Source of the DNA: Chamaecyparis obtusa | Taxonomy: Eukaryota > Streptophyta > Pinopsida > Cupressales > Cupressaceae | Length of the DNA: 64,000 bases | Direction of reading: 5' to 3' | Assembly (NCBI GenBank): GCA_027943335.1 | Contig: BSBK01001871.1 | Location: 434,001-498,000, forward strand | Part shown: piece by piece, positions 1 through 11,690 of the stretch | How the letters are laid out: each line of letters starts with the position of its first letter | Position numbering within the stretch: the first letter of the stretch is position 1 | Position numbers and translations under genes: made by a program | The notes under the pieces: generated by a model | Told to the model about the DNA's origin: nothing | Databases searched by the model: none | The model's input: the letters and a program-made list of their open reading frames with translations, nothing else

Positions 1-1031
1 ATGAGTGCCATCTTATCTTCATCATCATCAGATTCATCTTTTATAGCAATAAAGACAATTTCTTCTTCACTATCATCAGAATCTTTAGCCATAAAATATG
101 TTTTCTTACCTTTATCCTTGAATGATTTGAAATTCTTTTTGCCATAGTACTTGTGACCTTTCTTCTCTTCCTTGACCTGCTTGTTTGGGCACCTAGCTAC
201 AATATGTCCAATTTCTTCACATGAAAAATAGATTAAAGGAGTTTTACCTTTATATTTACCTTTCCCTTTAGAGTACTTCTTTGCAAGTAATGCTTCTACA
301 ATTTCAAGATCACTATCAGAACTTTCTTCTGATACTTCTTCACTTTCTGACTGAACTTCTTTAATTTTCTTGTTCTTCCTTAGTGAAACCTTGGCCTCAA
401 ATGCTGACTCAATATTTTTGGAATTAGGAACATAGTTGTCATAGTTGTCTAATTCAAAGGCTGTCAATCTTCCAACTAAAGCATCCAAAGTTATATTGTG
501 GTTTGTTTCACATCTTCTTTCTTGAATAGCTGACACTCTTATTGCATAGATAGGGAGTAATGTTCTGAGTACCTTACTTATTACAGTTTCATCAGAGATT
601 GTTCCTCCAGAAGCTCTAATTGCACTTACACTTGCTTTGATTCTTTCAACATATTTTGCAATGTTTTCATCTTCTTTCATATTCATCTTGTCAAACTGTC
701 CTCTTAGGCTTTCTGCTTTGGCTCTTTTCACATTTGCATCACCACCATATATTTTCTTCAGTGCGATCCACATTTCATATGCAGTAGTGCATTCTTTAAT
801 ATCATCAAATTCTTCATAGCTGAGAGTAGATGCAATGTCTATCATCATGGTGTTATGAGTCTTTTTCTCTGCAATGTCTTCAACAGTTAATGCGCCAGTA
901 GGAACTGTGTATTCTTCATCAATGTATTTGCATCCTAAATCACCAATGGAAGCCAGATGAAGTTGCATGAGACCTTGCCATGCCAAAAAGTTATCTCTGT
1001 TGAGCTTTGGAATTTCCCTCTTGTAAGACAT
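1..1031 (-). CDS. Ty1/copia Gag, open and running off the left edge
   Basis: This is the Gag polyprotein N-terminus of a copia retrotransposon, which packages element RNA into cytoplasmic particles. Reading leftward from the ATG at 1031-1029 there are about 343 codons with no stop or frameshift to the window edge. The start resembles MSYKREIPKLNRDNF, followed by the Trp-containing gag fold (LAWQGLMQLHLASIG), the typical TTAYEMWIALKKIYGG block near residue 95, and an acidic tail. A zinc knuckle near residue 271 keeps C-x4-H-x4-C (CEEIGHIVARC), but the first Cys of the usual CCHC is Tyr. The PBS and LTR lie directly upstream, so this is the 5' end of a minus-strand element. Every older copy in the window has stops, so this one is probably the youngest. 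The start choice is supported by the copy at 45224. Confidence 0.9.
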   Translation of the reverse strand, partial: MSYKREIPKLNRDNFLAWQGLMQLHLASIGDLGCKYIDEEYTVPTGALTVEDIAEKKTHNTMMIDIASTLSYEEFDDIKECTTAYEMWIALKKIYGGDANVKRAKAESLRGQFDKMNMKEDENIAKYVERIKASVSAIRASGGTISDETVISKVLRTLLPIYAIRVSAIQERRCETNHNITLDALVGRLTAFELDNYDNYVPNSKNIESAFEAKVSLRKNKKIKEVQSESEEVSEESSDSDLEIVEALLAKKYSKGKGKYKGKTPLIYFSCEEIGHIVARCPNKQVKEEKKGHKYYGKKNFKSFKDKGKKTYFMAKDSDDSEEEIVFIAIKDESDDDEDKMAL

Positions 1032-1079
1032 CCTGATCTTTAGCTTAGGTTCTTGAAACCCTTCCTGCAAGCACCAAAA

Positions 1080-1093
1080 GCTCTGATACCAAT
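1080..1093 (-). promoter_or_regulatory. Primer-binding site (initiator tRNA-Met type)
   Basis: On the minus strand this reads ATTGGTATCAGAGC, complementary to the 3' end of initiator tRNA-Met, the usual copia primer. It abuts the LTR end and lies about 50 nt upstream of the Gag start. Confidence 0.92.
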
Positions 1094-1826
1094 TGATGGA
1101 ATATGGATGAAGTGACTGAGAGGGGGGGGGGGGTGAATCAGTCAACCATAAATCACTTAACAATTATTTCTTTCCAGATCCCTTAGGATATCTTAATGAA
1201 TATTATCTGTTTAACACTCGGTAAATAGATTGCAGTAACTTTGAAGATGCAGAAAGTATTAGCAAAATTATCTTTAGATATTCATCAGCACTTGTATATG
1301 ATTAAGATAGTAATTAAGAACACAAGAGACACAAGATTTAACGTGGAAACCCAATATGGGAAAAACCACCAATGTATCTAGATACTGATTTTCACTTTTC
1401 TGAAGTGATGCCCGGTTAGAAGCCAACCCGGTAAAAGGTTACAAAACACACTGTTAGGTGTGACCTTGTTAGAGGATTTAATCACCCTGCTAGGAGTGGC
1501 CTGGTAAGAGGTCTTGAAAACAATTCAATGGAATTGTCACCTTGTTAGAGGATTTACAATATGGTTGTTAAACCAACTCGGTTAAGAGATTTAGAATTCA
1601 CTGTTACAATGATAAATAGGTAACAATGAAAATGACCTGTATAATAATGCAACTACCTTGCTGATTACAGATCTCTGTTCTGCATAAGTGTGATCCTTCC
1701 TGATCGAATATATCTCTGCTGCTCCTCAAGGATATCTGGTCATCCTTCACAAATTCGCAGACACCTTTTCTGCCTTTCTTCTATATATCTTCTGTTGTTG
1801 TTCTTGTTTATTTTTCACATTTGACC

Positions 1827-1839
1827 TTTTATTTATATG
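1827..1839 (-). promoter_or_regulatory. TATA box of copia LTR
   Basis: Minus-strand ATATAAATAAAAGG about 430 bp inside the LTR start, just downstream of the U3 repeats. It is the expected RNA polymerase II promoter of the element. The minus-strand LTR near 52955 has a similar CATATAAATAAGA. Confidence 0.6.
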
Positions 1840-1929
1840 ATTTTAGATTTGTCAAATCGACATTACTTAGTATAACAGTTTGCTGAATTAAGAAAACTTT
1901 ATTTGCAAAAATCCTTCAAGGGCTGATAG

Positions 1930-2190
1930 TGCTCGGTGACCATAACTTTTTACAATCTTTCGGAGATCGAGGGAACTCGGTAAACACTGACAATCTTTTT
2001 TCTTTGAAAACCAACTGAACTCAGTAGATGCTAGCTTTTCTTCGATAACCGAATGAACTCGGTAAACACTAAATTTTCTTTGACGATCGACTGAACTCGG
2101 TAAATGCTGATTTTTCTTTGATAACCAAGTGAACTCGGTAAGCACTAATTTTACTTCTAAGCAGACCGACTGAGCTCGGTAGGTACTGAA
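1930..2190 (-). repeat. U3 tandem repeat, about 7 units of 38-44 bp
   Basis: The plus strand shows GAACTCGGTAAACACT-like cores starting near 1930 (partial), 1973, 2017, 2055, 2093, 2131 and 2172. They are separated by T-rich spacers (TTTTTCTTTGATAACC). In LTR orientation the core is AGTGTTTACCGAGTTC. The array sits in U3 upstream of the TATA box, where enhancer repeats are found in many LTR elements. Confidence 0.85.
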
Positions 2191-2274
2191 TGTTGTAGAT
2201 TATGACATAGTGTGACATCAAAGACAATACATAATTTGAGTAGCAATTTCCTTCAGACAATTATTTCCAACAAT

Positions 2275-5200
2275 ATCAAGGAAAATGGTATGGGAGAATA
2301 TACTATAGAGCCAATCTTGTCTATGACATCTCTCCCTATCTCACCTAAGTCTTATGGACAAGCTCAAAAGTAGTTCAAACTAGAATCTAAGGAACCTCTT
2401 GAGGCATATAAAGGAAAATTTGTTGCAGAGAAAGTACCTAAGCAAGAATTTGAAGAAGATGAAGCTGTGCTTGCATGGCATTACAAAGATGAACCTGAAT
2501 CCCAAGTTGTTCCATGTAGTGACTCTAAAGTATTTATACCATGGTATTTATACCTTCCCCATTGACTATGCCCTTGCTTGCTACCTCAATGTAGTTGAGC
2601 CTATGAGGACTTCCATCAGTGAACCAAGCATTAGCATGACGGAGTCGGACATCAAGTATCTTAGTCAGAAAAATAAGAATAAGAATAAAAAGAAAAGGAG
2701 TTCTAAGTGTGAAAACCACTTTGTGGCAGTCTTAGGACCTACAAAAGTAAAAATAAAAGATGTATCAGAAGGTGAAAACCTCTCTGAGGCACCTAAGGAT
2801 GAGATATTTGATGTCCTTTCGAGTCATTTACAGGATAGATCTCCAATTCTAATTGAGCCCACTCAATCTATCAAATTGGGAACAGTTGAAGAACCACAAT
2901 TGATCCATGTAGCACAATCTTTATCAGAAGAAGAAAAGCAAAAATTTACAACATTCCTAATAGAGAAGAAGATGAACTTTGCATGGAAATATTTAGATAT
3001 GCCAGGTTTGGATCCTGATCTTATAATGCACCATTTATCCATAGCTCCGGGAGTAAAACCAATTAAACAAAAATTGAGAAAGATGCATCCTCATGTTGTA
3101 CTCTTGGTAAAAGCTGAATTAGAGAAGCTCCTAAAAGCCAGATTCATTCGAGTTATTGATTATGCAGAATGGATATCTAATATTTTACCTGTTTCAAAAC
3201 TAGATAAATCAATCAGAGTGTGCACAGACTTTAGAGATGTAAATAGAGCATGCCCTAAGGATGATTTTCCACTACCTAACATTGATATGATAGTGGACAT
3301 GACTGCAAGCTTTGAGATGTATTCTTTAATGGATGGTTTTTCTGGATATAATCAAATAAAAATTGCTCCAGAGGATCAAGAGAAAACTGCTTTCACATGT
3401 GCATGGAGCACCTTCTATTGGAATGTCATGCCATTTGGGCTTAAAAATGCTGGTGCCACATATCAAAGAGCCATGACATCTATTTTTCATGACATGATGC
3501 ATAGGACTATGGAGGATTATGTTGATGATACTTTAGCAAAATCTATGATTAGAACTGAACATCTAAATGACTTGAGCAAGATACTAGACAAAATGGAAAA
3601 ATTTAGTCTTAGACTAAATCCTAAGAAGTGTGCTTTTGGTGTCACTTCTGGAAAGCTCTTAGGATACATAGTTTCAAATAAGAGCATTAAAATTGATCCA
3701 GCTAAAGTAAAGGCTATCATGGAGATGCAACCTCCCAAAAACATCAGTCAAATGAGGACATTGCAAGGAAGAGTTCAATCTATCAGATGCTTCATATCTC
3801 AGCTAGCAGACATATCATAGCCTTTTACAAAAACATTACATAAAGGTGTGACATTTGCGTGGAATGAAGAATGTGAGAACAACTTTAACCATATCAAGAA
3901 GTATCTATCAAATCCTCCTATCTTGATGCCTCCCATTCCAGGGAAGCCTTTGATGTTATATGTCTCCACTACAGATACATCACTGGGGGCATTGCTTGCA
4001 CAACATGATGAGAACAAAAAGGAAAGAGCTATATACTATATTAGTAGGACATTGGTGGCATACAAAAAGAATTATTCTATGATTGAGAAAGCTTGTCTAC
4101 TTGTGATCTTTGCATCATAGAAACTAACACATTACATGTTGGCACATACTGCCCATTTGGTAGCTAAGATTGATCCACTAAAATACCTACTAAGCAAAGC
4201 TTCCCTCATGGGTAGATTAGCTAAATGGGTCATGCTCTTAAGTGAATTTGACATTGAATATGTTGAAAGAAAATCTATAAAAGGATAGGTTATTTTTGAT
4301 CAATTAGCAGATGCACCTATGGTTGATGATACACCAATGCAAATGGAATTTCCAGATTCCTCTATCATGAATCTTTCTTCTAGAGAATGGCAGTTATTCT
4401 TTGATGGCTCCTATACATAGAATGGATCAGGAGTAGGCATATTATTTATAACTCCTCAAGGATACTCCATACCTAAAGCATTCAGATTAAAGTTCCCTTG
4501 CACAAACAATATTGTAGAGTATGAAGCCCTTCTTAATGGCATGAAACTAGTAATTGAGTGGAGAGTAACAGAGATACACGTTCATGGAGACTCTCAACTT
4601 ATTATCCATCAAGTCAATGATGTATACCAGACTAAAGATGAAAAGGTCATCCCATACAAGAGAATGGTAGATGATCTAAAGAAGTATTTCATATCTATCA
4701 CATTTGATAAAATACCTAGAATAGAGAATAAGGCTACCGATGCAATGGAAACACTATCTACTTTATTACAGCAACCTGAACATGAGCTACACTACGAGTT
4801 CCTGGTGGAAGCACTATCTTATCTTGCATATGATTCCTTTGAAACTTGCATGATCTGCACTATTGTTGGTCATGATTCATCTTGATATAAAAACCTATTT
4901 TCCTATCTCCAAGACCAAACCATTCCTGATACCTTCAACCACCATGAAAAGAGATACCTTATCCATAATGCCTCCCGGTATGTCATCATTGGTCACGATC
5001 TGTACAAATGAGGTCTAGATGGTACACTACTTAGATGTTTAGAATGGGAAGAGTCTCAACGTGCGTTAGAGGAAGTCCATGATGGTATTTGTGGGTCACA
5101 CTTGAACTATTTAAGAGTAGCTCAAAAAATTATTAGGGCTGGGTACTATTGGCTTGAAATGGAGAAAGAGTTTATCAAATTTGCTAAGAATTGCCAAAAG

Positions 5201-6134
5201 TGCCAAGTGCATGGCAACTTAATTCATGCTCTAGGGAGAGATCTAATTCCCTTTACTACACAATGGCCTTTTCATCAATGGGCCTTTGATCTTATAGGAG
5301 CTATACATCCTCATTCTTCTAATGGACATACCCATATAATCACAGCTACAGATTATTTTACAAAATGGGTCAATCCCTTTGACACAAGCAACTGGGAAAC
5401 AAATATCTATGTTCATATTGAACTATATCATATGCAGATATGGGATACCTCATTCTAAAATCATAGATAATGGTGGAAAATTTAAGAAAAAATATCTAGA
5501 TTATTTATGTGCCAAATTCAAGATTACACAACATTGGTCATCTATCTACTATCCTCAAGGGAATGGACAAGAAGAGGCTTCAAACAAGAATCTATTACAA
5601 ATCTTGCACCGTATAGTTAATAAAATATGAAGAGATTGGCATCTCATGATCAATCCAGCTCCCTGGGCCTATAGAACAAGTATCATAATGCCCACTGGGG
5701 CTACTCCTTTTTCTTTAGTTTATGGGTCTGAAGCGGTCTTGCCTATTGAGGTTGAAATCCCATCACTAAGAATTATAATGCATGGTCTAGTAGCTGATGA
5801 TGACTATAGAGTGTCTAGGTTGCAAGAACTTGAACTACTAGATGAGTGCAGACAAGCAACATATGATCATCTCAGAGTATATCAGAAGAGAATGTCTAGA
5901 GGTTACAACAAGAAAGTTAGACACAAAGAATTTCAGGTTGGTGATCTAGTATTGAGAGAAAATCCTAAAATTCAATCACATCGAGAACGCAAGGGGAAGT
6001 TTGAACCCAACTGGCTGGGTCCCTTTGTTATCACTACTACTTTTGGCTCTGGTGCCTATAAACTCTCAATGACTGAAGGAGAACAACTCTGAGAACCAAT
6101 CAACATTTTCCATCTAAAGAAATTCTATGCCTAA
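2275..6134 (+). pseudogene. Ty3/gypsy Tat-lineage pol (RT, RNase H, second RNase H, integrase)
   Basis: This is a decayed gypsy polyprotein, truncated at 5' by the copia insertion at 2272. Domains in order: linker (2275-2950, with a frame change near 2545); reverse transcriptase (about 2990-3810) with KLRKMHPHVVLLVKAELEKL, LMDGFSGYNQI and an intact YVDD at about 3520; RNase H (3850-4320); a second archaeal-type RNase H starting LFFDGSYT (4393-4760), which with the first marks the Tat lineage; integrase with an HH..CC zinc region (5080-5205) and catalytic Asp/Asp/Glu regions (AFDLIGA, IIDNGGKF, GQEEASNK); C-terminal GPF/Y-like segment (LGPFVITT) and the typical end INIFHLKKFYA. I count nine premature stops (TAG at 2371, 3818, 4118, 4286, 4418; TGA at 4883, 5009, 5628, 6090) and a frameshift near 5380. 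Confidence 0.92.
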
Positions 6135-8117
6135 GGCATTCAGTCTATGGTAAAATGTCCTTAAAAAATCTTAAAAATTGGAAAAAGTCCTGAAAAATGA
6201 ACATCTTGGTGAAAACCTAGCAATGGGTGCCTTGATGATTTACAAAAAAAGTAAAAAAATATCAAAAGTACAAAAAAATTGAAAAAATGAAAAATACAAA
6301 AAAACTGAGAAAAAGAAAAAGTGCCTTAGCGAAAACCTAGAAACAGGCACCTTGGTAGCAAAAATAGAATCTCTGCCAAGATGATGAAAACTTGGCACAC
6401 GGGTGCCACTTGTTTCAAAATGCTCCATCTATCAGCACAATCTTGGTCTTTCCCAACTTTCAATCTTGCTTTAGTTTGTACGTACTTCCCAGTTTGTTTC
6501 TGCATTCCTATTTTCAATAAATTGATCTGTACACCAATGAGCTAAAGCATCTATATCCTATCAATGTTCAAACTTAGGGGCAACCAATGTCATATCCTAT
6601 GGCCTCCAATGTATCTTAGACATATCATATGTAGTCAGAGTCCTTTGAAGCTTCATCCGAGTCAGTCAGTCAGTCTCATCTCCAAAAAGGATTTTGCACC
6701 TACAACAACACAATTAAACATCAAACTGAAAACAATCTATGCTTTTTACATGATTTTATCTCCTTGTATGATTATTGATTCACATTGAGATTTTTGCATA
6801 TTATGTTCCCTCAAGCTCTTCGATGATGTCCTTTACAGGATTTAGAGAGTGATGACTGGGGGCATAATCTTTTCTTTGTTTTCTGTTTGTATGTGAAAAT
6901 CTAACAACTTGGGAAATTCTGGATTGAAATGGTGTCCAACTGTAAGAGCCTCTATCTTGAATTGGATGGCCATGCATACCTTGACCATTGATACCCGAAA
7001 AATACAAGGAATTTTGATCTAACTATTGTCTTTTTGAGTGAGTTCTTTCTCCTACTGTGAAACATGATCTTACCTAAGGATGTGAATGATAAAGGGTCAC
7101 TATGGGTAATTGACATTGGATTTAGAATGATCTCTTGACTGCTTGATGTGTTTGTAATGCAAGGCATATTTAGGTCATCATGACATTTATGTTTTTATGC
7201 TTATACAAATTTCTATATCAAAATGGACATGATATTTAGGTCATCCTGGCGTTTCTTCCTTGGTGCTTATATCTAATCCGACATTCCAAAACTAAAATCA
7301 ATATTCATATGTCCATGGTTGCCTAACTAGTGGGTGTTGTATTGATTCCTGCACATACAAATTGATATTCATATGTCTATGGTTTCATAACTAGTGGGCA
7401 TTGTATTGATTTATCTGGTTACCTAAAAATTCAATGATGAAATCGATCGACACATGATCAGTGACTAGGTCCTAGGTCTTAGATTGCATTTTTACATGTT
7501 TCTTTGCATTTTGCATGTTTGCATGATCTCACAATGGCTAAACAAACTTCAACACTTAAATGATTCTTCAATCACCTACTCAAATCTAACAAGAGCTGAA
7601 ACCTACCTCGAAGGTCTTTTCATAGAATCGCAAGTAGTTATCCTCTTGGGTTAAACATCCTTTTTGACATAAGACTGAGTACTTGTCTTCATCAATTCCT
7701 ACAAAACATATCATGTGTATCATTGCATTTACATTTCATATCATAATCACCTGTTGCATTACAATACATCCATGTGCATAAGCATAAATCATACATACAT
7801 CTTTTCATAGAAAAACACATTTGCATTACATCCATACATATGAAAGAAATCATTGCATTGCATATATCCATACATAAATTCTACACTACTCATAGCATAA
7901 GCATCACATGATATCATCATAACTCAAAAATATGACAAGTACAAATGAAGTCATAACCACAATATCAATCTCATATATATCAAAAAAAATCTTGAACTAG
8001 TTAGGGGTGCACTACTGGCACAATGTACAAAAGAATACGCTCATGTGAGCTATCAAAGTCAAAATAGTATATCAATGATCAAAAAGAGCACAGTATATCA
8101 GAACATATCAAAATAGA
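6135..8117 (+). other. Non-coding stretch after gypsy pol
   Basis: Between the pol end and the antisense ORF I see no coding potential. Near 6203-6410 there are three diverged copies of a short motif (CTTGGTGAAAACCTAGCAAT followed by GGTGCC). A two-unit 64-bp repeat lies at 7301. A CATACAT/CATTGCAT-rich low-complexity block fills about 7690-7930. Tat-type elements often have a long spacer between pol and the extra ORF. Confidence 0.5.
7301..7418. repeat. Two-copy tandem repeat, 64-bp period
   Basis: ATATTCATATGTCCATGG at 7301 recurs as ATATTCATATGTCTATGG at 7365. Both are followed by AACTAGTGGG(T/C)(G/A)TTGTATTGATT. Confidence 0.8.
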
Positions 8118-10652
8118 TCAACTATCAGCCTGATCCTCTACATCTGGTGGAGGTGGAGGTGGTGCATCTGGTACTACCTCTGCTCTAGGTGCTCTGGCTC
8201 CCTCTGATGCCATCATGTATTGGGAGTATGTCAAGACTCTCTATGTAGCAGGAAAAATAGTGTAATATGTGGACACATAGTAAGCTTCCCATGCAGTCTG
8301 ATGAATCACCTCTGCCTGTAATCTCTACACCTCTACACGAAGCTCAGTGCACTATCTATCGGCCTTTATATATCTCTCCTCCCATCACGCATTGTGAACC
8401 TTCAGGTCCCTGACCTATAATCTGAGCTGTCTGATAGTCTCCTATGGAGTAAGAGGAATAGTAGGATCAACATCAGCTACTAGCATCTCAGTATATGGGG
8501 TAGTCTGCTCTGTAGTCTTTTCTCTTTGTGCCTTACGACATCTAACTTCTACACCTAGATCAAATCCTGTATCCTCCTCTATCAGATCTATACCACCACC
8601 CACAACCTACTCTGCTGCAAGTACCTCCTTAGCTAAACCAACACCACCTAAAGTATTGCCCTCTCCCCTAGTCTGTCTGTGAGAACCTATCGATCTACCT
8701 GCTGTAGAACTAGTGGGATGAGGGGGCTTCATTTTTCCTGATGGTCTCTGTAGAGGAGCCATTGCTCTAGGTCTCAGAGGTGTGGGATACACAATAGGAA
8801 CCTATGTGGGTCTGGGACCCTGTCTCAATGGTGCTTTGGTAACATCCATAGCCTCCTCCATGGAAGGTATAATCTCTATAGGATCTAAGAACCCATGGAT
8901 CGGATGGTCTGCAAGGCAAGCAATGAATCTGTTTGTAACTCTAGCATCAAGTACCTCTAATCAGTACTCCCAATCTCTACTAATAATCACACTGTACTCC
9001 TGTGAACAAAAAGCATAAGAGAGCCTTGTAGTCCATCCAAGTCCAAGCTCATGAGCTATCCAAGCATACATGGCATAATCCTCTGGTGCATCTTGCACTC
9101 GCCCATATTGCTGCCACACCCTGGTGATAATGAATCTCTCTAAAGTGGAGGATGACCTCCCGATTAGCACACGGCTCTGGAAGAAGAACTAAATTGATCT
9201 TGTGCAGTAGGCCAAGGCTCTATACCCACATATGGTCTCCATCCAACAAAAGTCATGTCATCAAGGCATCACCTCTAGTACTCCACATGACCCATCTATC
9301 CTTGTATGGCATATCCAGCATATATATAAATAATAGGCTCATGAGGCTACCTCTGCAAGGTACATACTGGTCTCAAAACTAGGATATGCTCCCACACCCA
9401 GATCTGTAGAACTAAAGCCCCAGCTACAAAAGACTTGCTCTTCTGATACACTACCTCATGCATCTCAGAGAACATATGGGCCAAAAGACACTAACCCCAA
9501 GCTAACTCAAAAGGTGTCACCATCAGACATGCAACCATCGGGGCCTAGCCCATCAATAGACCATTTTGCTGACGGTCATACATGATAATCCCTCCTATAA
9601 TCCTAGCAATAATGCACTCTAGTCGGTGTGTCTGTCCATAACACTGCACTAAGTTCTCCTAGGAAATGGAGGCAGTCATCTGAGTATCATCTCCAAAGAG
9701 ATGTCTGAATGCTAATAAACTTGAGTTCCCTGAACTCACATACTTTGGCCGTCGGCCTTCTTGGAAAGGAATGCACAGTATACAATACACATCCTCAGGG
9801 GTAACAGTGATCTCCCTAGTCAACAGGTGGAATGTCTGAGTCTCTGAATGAAATCTCTCAATTAGAGTGGTCAAAAGTCCATGATTTACCCTAATCTCGG
9901 GTAAATGAATGAGGTACTCAAAACCACAAGAAGCAAGGTGTACCCTCATAGGGTCTGACAGTGACACACATAATCTTTGAGTAGCTGGATGTGAAATCCA
10001 TACATGAACATCTAGATATATGACCTACATAGCACAGAAACAGGGAATCCTATCAGTAATTTGGTCATAGAATGGGTTACAAGGGCAAGAATTGAGCAGT
10101 TCAGTATTTCACAAGGTAGGTTCGAAGGTCAGTAATTAGGCTAAGAGATCAAGAAATTCAAAAATTTGACCTACTATTGAGTTTTAGGCTCACTATTTTC
10201 CATATGACACTTCAGACTGGCAGGGAAAGTTGTACGAGTTTCCACATCATACCATATGACAAAGAATAGTGATACGACAATACATTCCTCCTTGTACAAG
10301 TTATGAGGGACCCGATGAAACATCGTATGACTCTTGGGTCCCTCTAATATGAGTCTTGGGGGTTAATGAAATGACAACCTATCTATAGTTCAAAAGTCGT
10401 ATGAGTCTCTCTAGCGAGTCATACAAGTTTCCATCCATTCAAAAATTCAAAATTAAAACACGTACAAAAAATGCTAAAAAGGCTATAAATCAAGGAAAAA
10501 TTAACTTTTCAGAGAGGCAAAGAGGTCCACCCACCGGATGTCCATAATGTCGAGGTCTCTGGTGTCTCTGACTGCACTCAAATCGATGCAAACTCATAGG
10601 TACCTTTGGTTCTACCACTTTCTCTACCATTTTCTTTCTTAGAGGGCTCCAT
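8118..10652 (-). pseudogene. Antisense plant mobile domain (PMD) ORF inside the gypsy element
   Basis: This is a degenerate gene on the strand opposite to the gypsy pol. The segment 9967-9659 reads SLSDPMRVHLASCGFEYLI, then a helix-rich stretch with TLIERFHSETQTFHLLTREI and TPEDVYCILCIPF. This is the recognisable start of the plant mobile domain family (MAIN/MAIL-type, also carried by transposons). The reading continues with TAG/TGA stops to about 9200, changes frame near 9170-9200, and ends with a proline run (APPPPPPDVEDQADS) and stop at 8118. A possible first exon starts MEPSKKENGRESG at 10652; an acceptor-like TTTCTGTGCTATGTAG ends near 10035, so an intron of about 450 bp is inferred. Extra antisense ORFs between pol and the 3' LTR are known in Tat-type elements. 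The exon model is tentative; the domain call is firmer. Confidence 0.72.
10305..10344. repeat. Nested perfect hairpin
   Basis: GAGGGACCC (10305-10313) pairs with GGGTCCCTC (10336-10344). Inside it CGATG-AAA-CATCG (10313-10325) forms a second perfect stem. It lies in the inferred intron of the antisense ORF. Confidence 0.75.
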
Positions 10653-10704
10653 AAGAATTCTAAAGTCAAAAGGTTGAAATGAATGGAAAATGACCCTTCC
10701 GGCC

Positions 10705-10712
10705 TTTATATA
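10705..10712 (-). promoter_or_regulatory. TATA box for the antisense PMD ORF
   Basis: The minus strand reads CTATATAAAGGCC, an ideal plant TATA box, 53 nt upstream of the ATG at 10652. This would leave a 5' UTR of roughly 25 nt. It suggests the antisense ORF has, or had, its own promoter. Confidence 0.6.
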
Positions 10713-11674
10713 GCTTTTGACCTAATTTTCAAAAGTGCTCCATTTTTCATGAAAATTGCACCCCTAGCTAATTTCGACGTTCTGAATCCATTTTCAACAT
10801 CAAAATCAAAATCTGAGATCATTTACTATGTCAAATTTGTGATTTAAAATTTTCAGACCCAGGATGGTCTACTGTTTGCATAAGCAACCTTCTATCATCA
10901 CAGAAATCTAGCATTCAACTTAACTGATTATCTTACACCAAACTATCAAAATTTCAACTTGGTCAACCATGGTCAACTCATGGTCAAACCTATTCGAACT
11001 TGGTCTTCTAGACCTCCAAATGATGCAAAATGCATTCTTGAACGTGTTTAACCACTTCTTAAATCAATTAACATGCTTCTAAACTATTCAAACGTTGACT
11101 TTTCTTGTCACGTTTCAATTTTTATCCCAAAGGGGGCATGGTATTACACATCATTTAAACTCTATAATCTAAATTTGAAATCATATCTTTCCTCAGTAAT
11201 CAAGACAACAACCATGTCTAGTTGTTGATTCATCAAAAAGACCTCATCGCTTGGGGCAAATCAATCATCGCTTGGGGCATATTAGATTCATCAAGATCCA
11301 TATCAATCTGGTATTCTCTTAATCTTGTAAACTCTATTAGTCTTTTGTAACCACCAGTTCATTAGTGTTATTTCCTTGGTTCTTCATAACTGAAGGGTTC
11401 ATATGTGATACCAATGTGATTCTTATCGACAATCGGGTCTGGAATCGTCCAATCACTTCTTCGCAATCATAAGGTTTAGAATCAGGTGTTTTGACACTTT
11501 TTTGCAATCATCAGTTCATTGCTATTATAGTTAACATTATCTTTGGTCATTCAAGACCTATTATCTTCATATCGATTTCAATCAGTTTCTGCTTCATATC
11601 AATTTCAATTTCAAACATCAGTTTCAAACATCATACACAGACTAGCTTTGAACCACTACGCTTCACACAACAAT

Positions 11675-11690
11675 TCAAAGAGGGGCAAAA
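11675..11690 (+). promoter_or_regulatory. Polypurine tract of the gypsy element
   Basis: TCAAAGAGGGGCAAAA lies directly before an LTR-like TGTAATACCCC, as expected for the plus-strand priming site of a gypsy element. Confidence 0.72.

Larger units (their letters stand above)
1094..2272 (-). repeat. Copia 5' LTR (complete, 1179 bp)
   Basis: In minus orientation the LTR begins TGTTGGAAAT at 2272 and ends TCCATCA at 1094, next to the PBS. U3 (about 1840-2272) carries a tandem repeat array. A TATA-like ATATAAATAAAAGG lies near 1839-1827. The R/U5 part has several copies of a GTTAGAGGATTT-type motif (1440-1600) and a run of about 13 G near 1120-1133, the GTGAATCAG/G-tract signature seen at the U5 end of most copia LTRs here. 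The element inserted into the gypsy pol that starts at 2273. The second LTR and the TSD partner lie outside the window. Confidence 0.88.

Noticed and set aside
1117..1135. Long G run as a pure assembly artefact
   Set aside because: The motif recurs at most copia LTR ends in the window, so the tract is real even if its exact length may be uncertain.
1930..2190. Regular 40-bp repeats as a CRISPR array
   Set aside because: Repeats are imperfect, spacers are similar to each other, and they lie in the U3 of a plant LTR.
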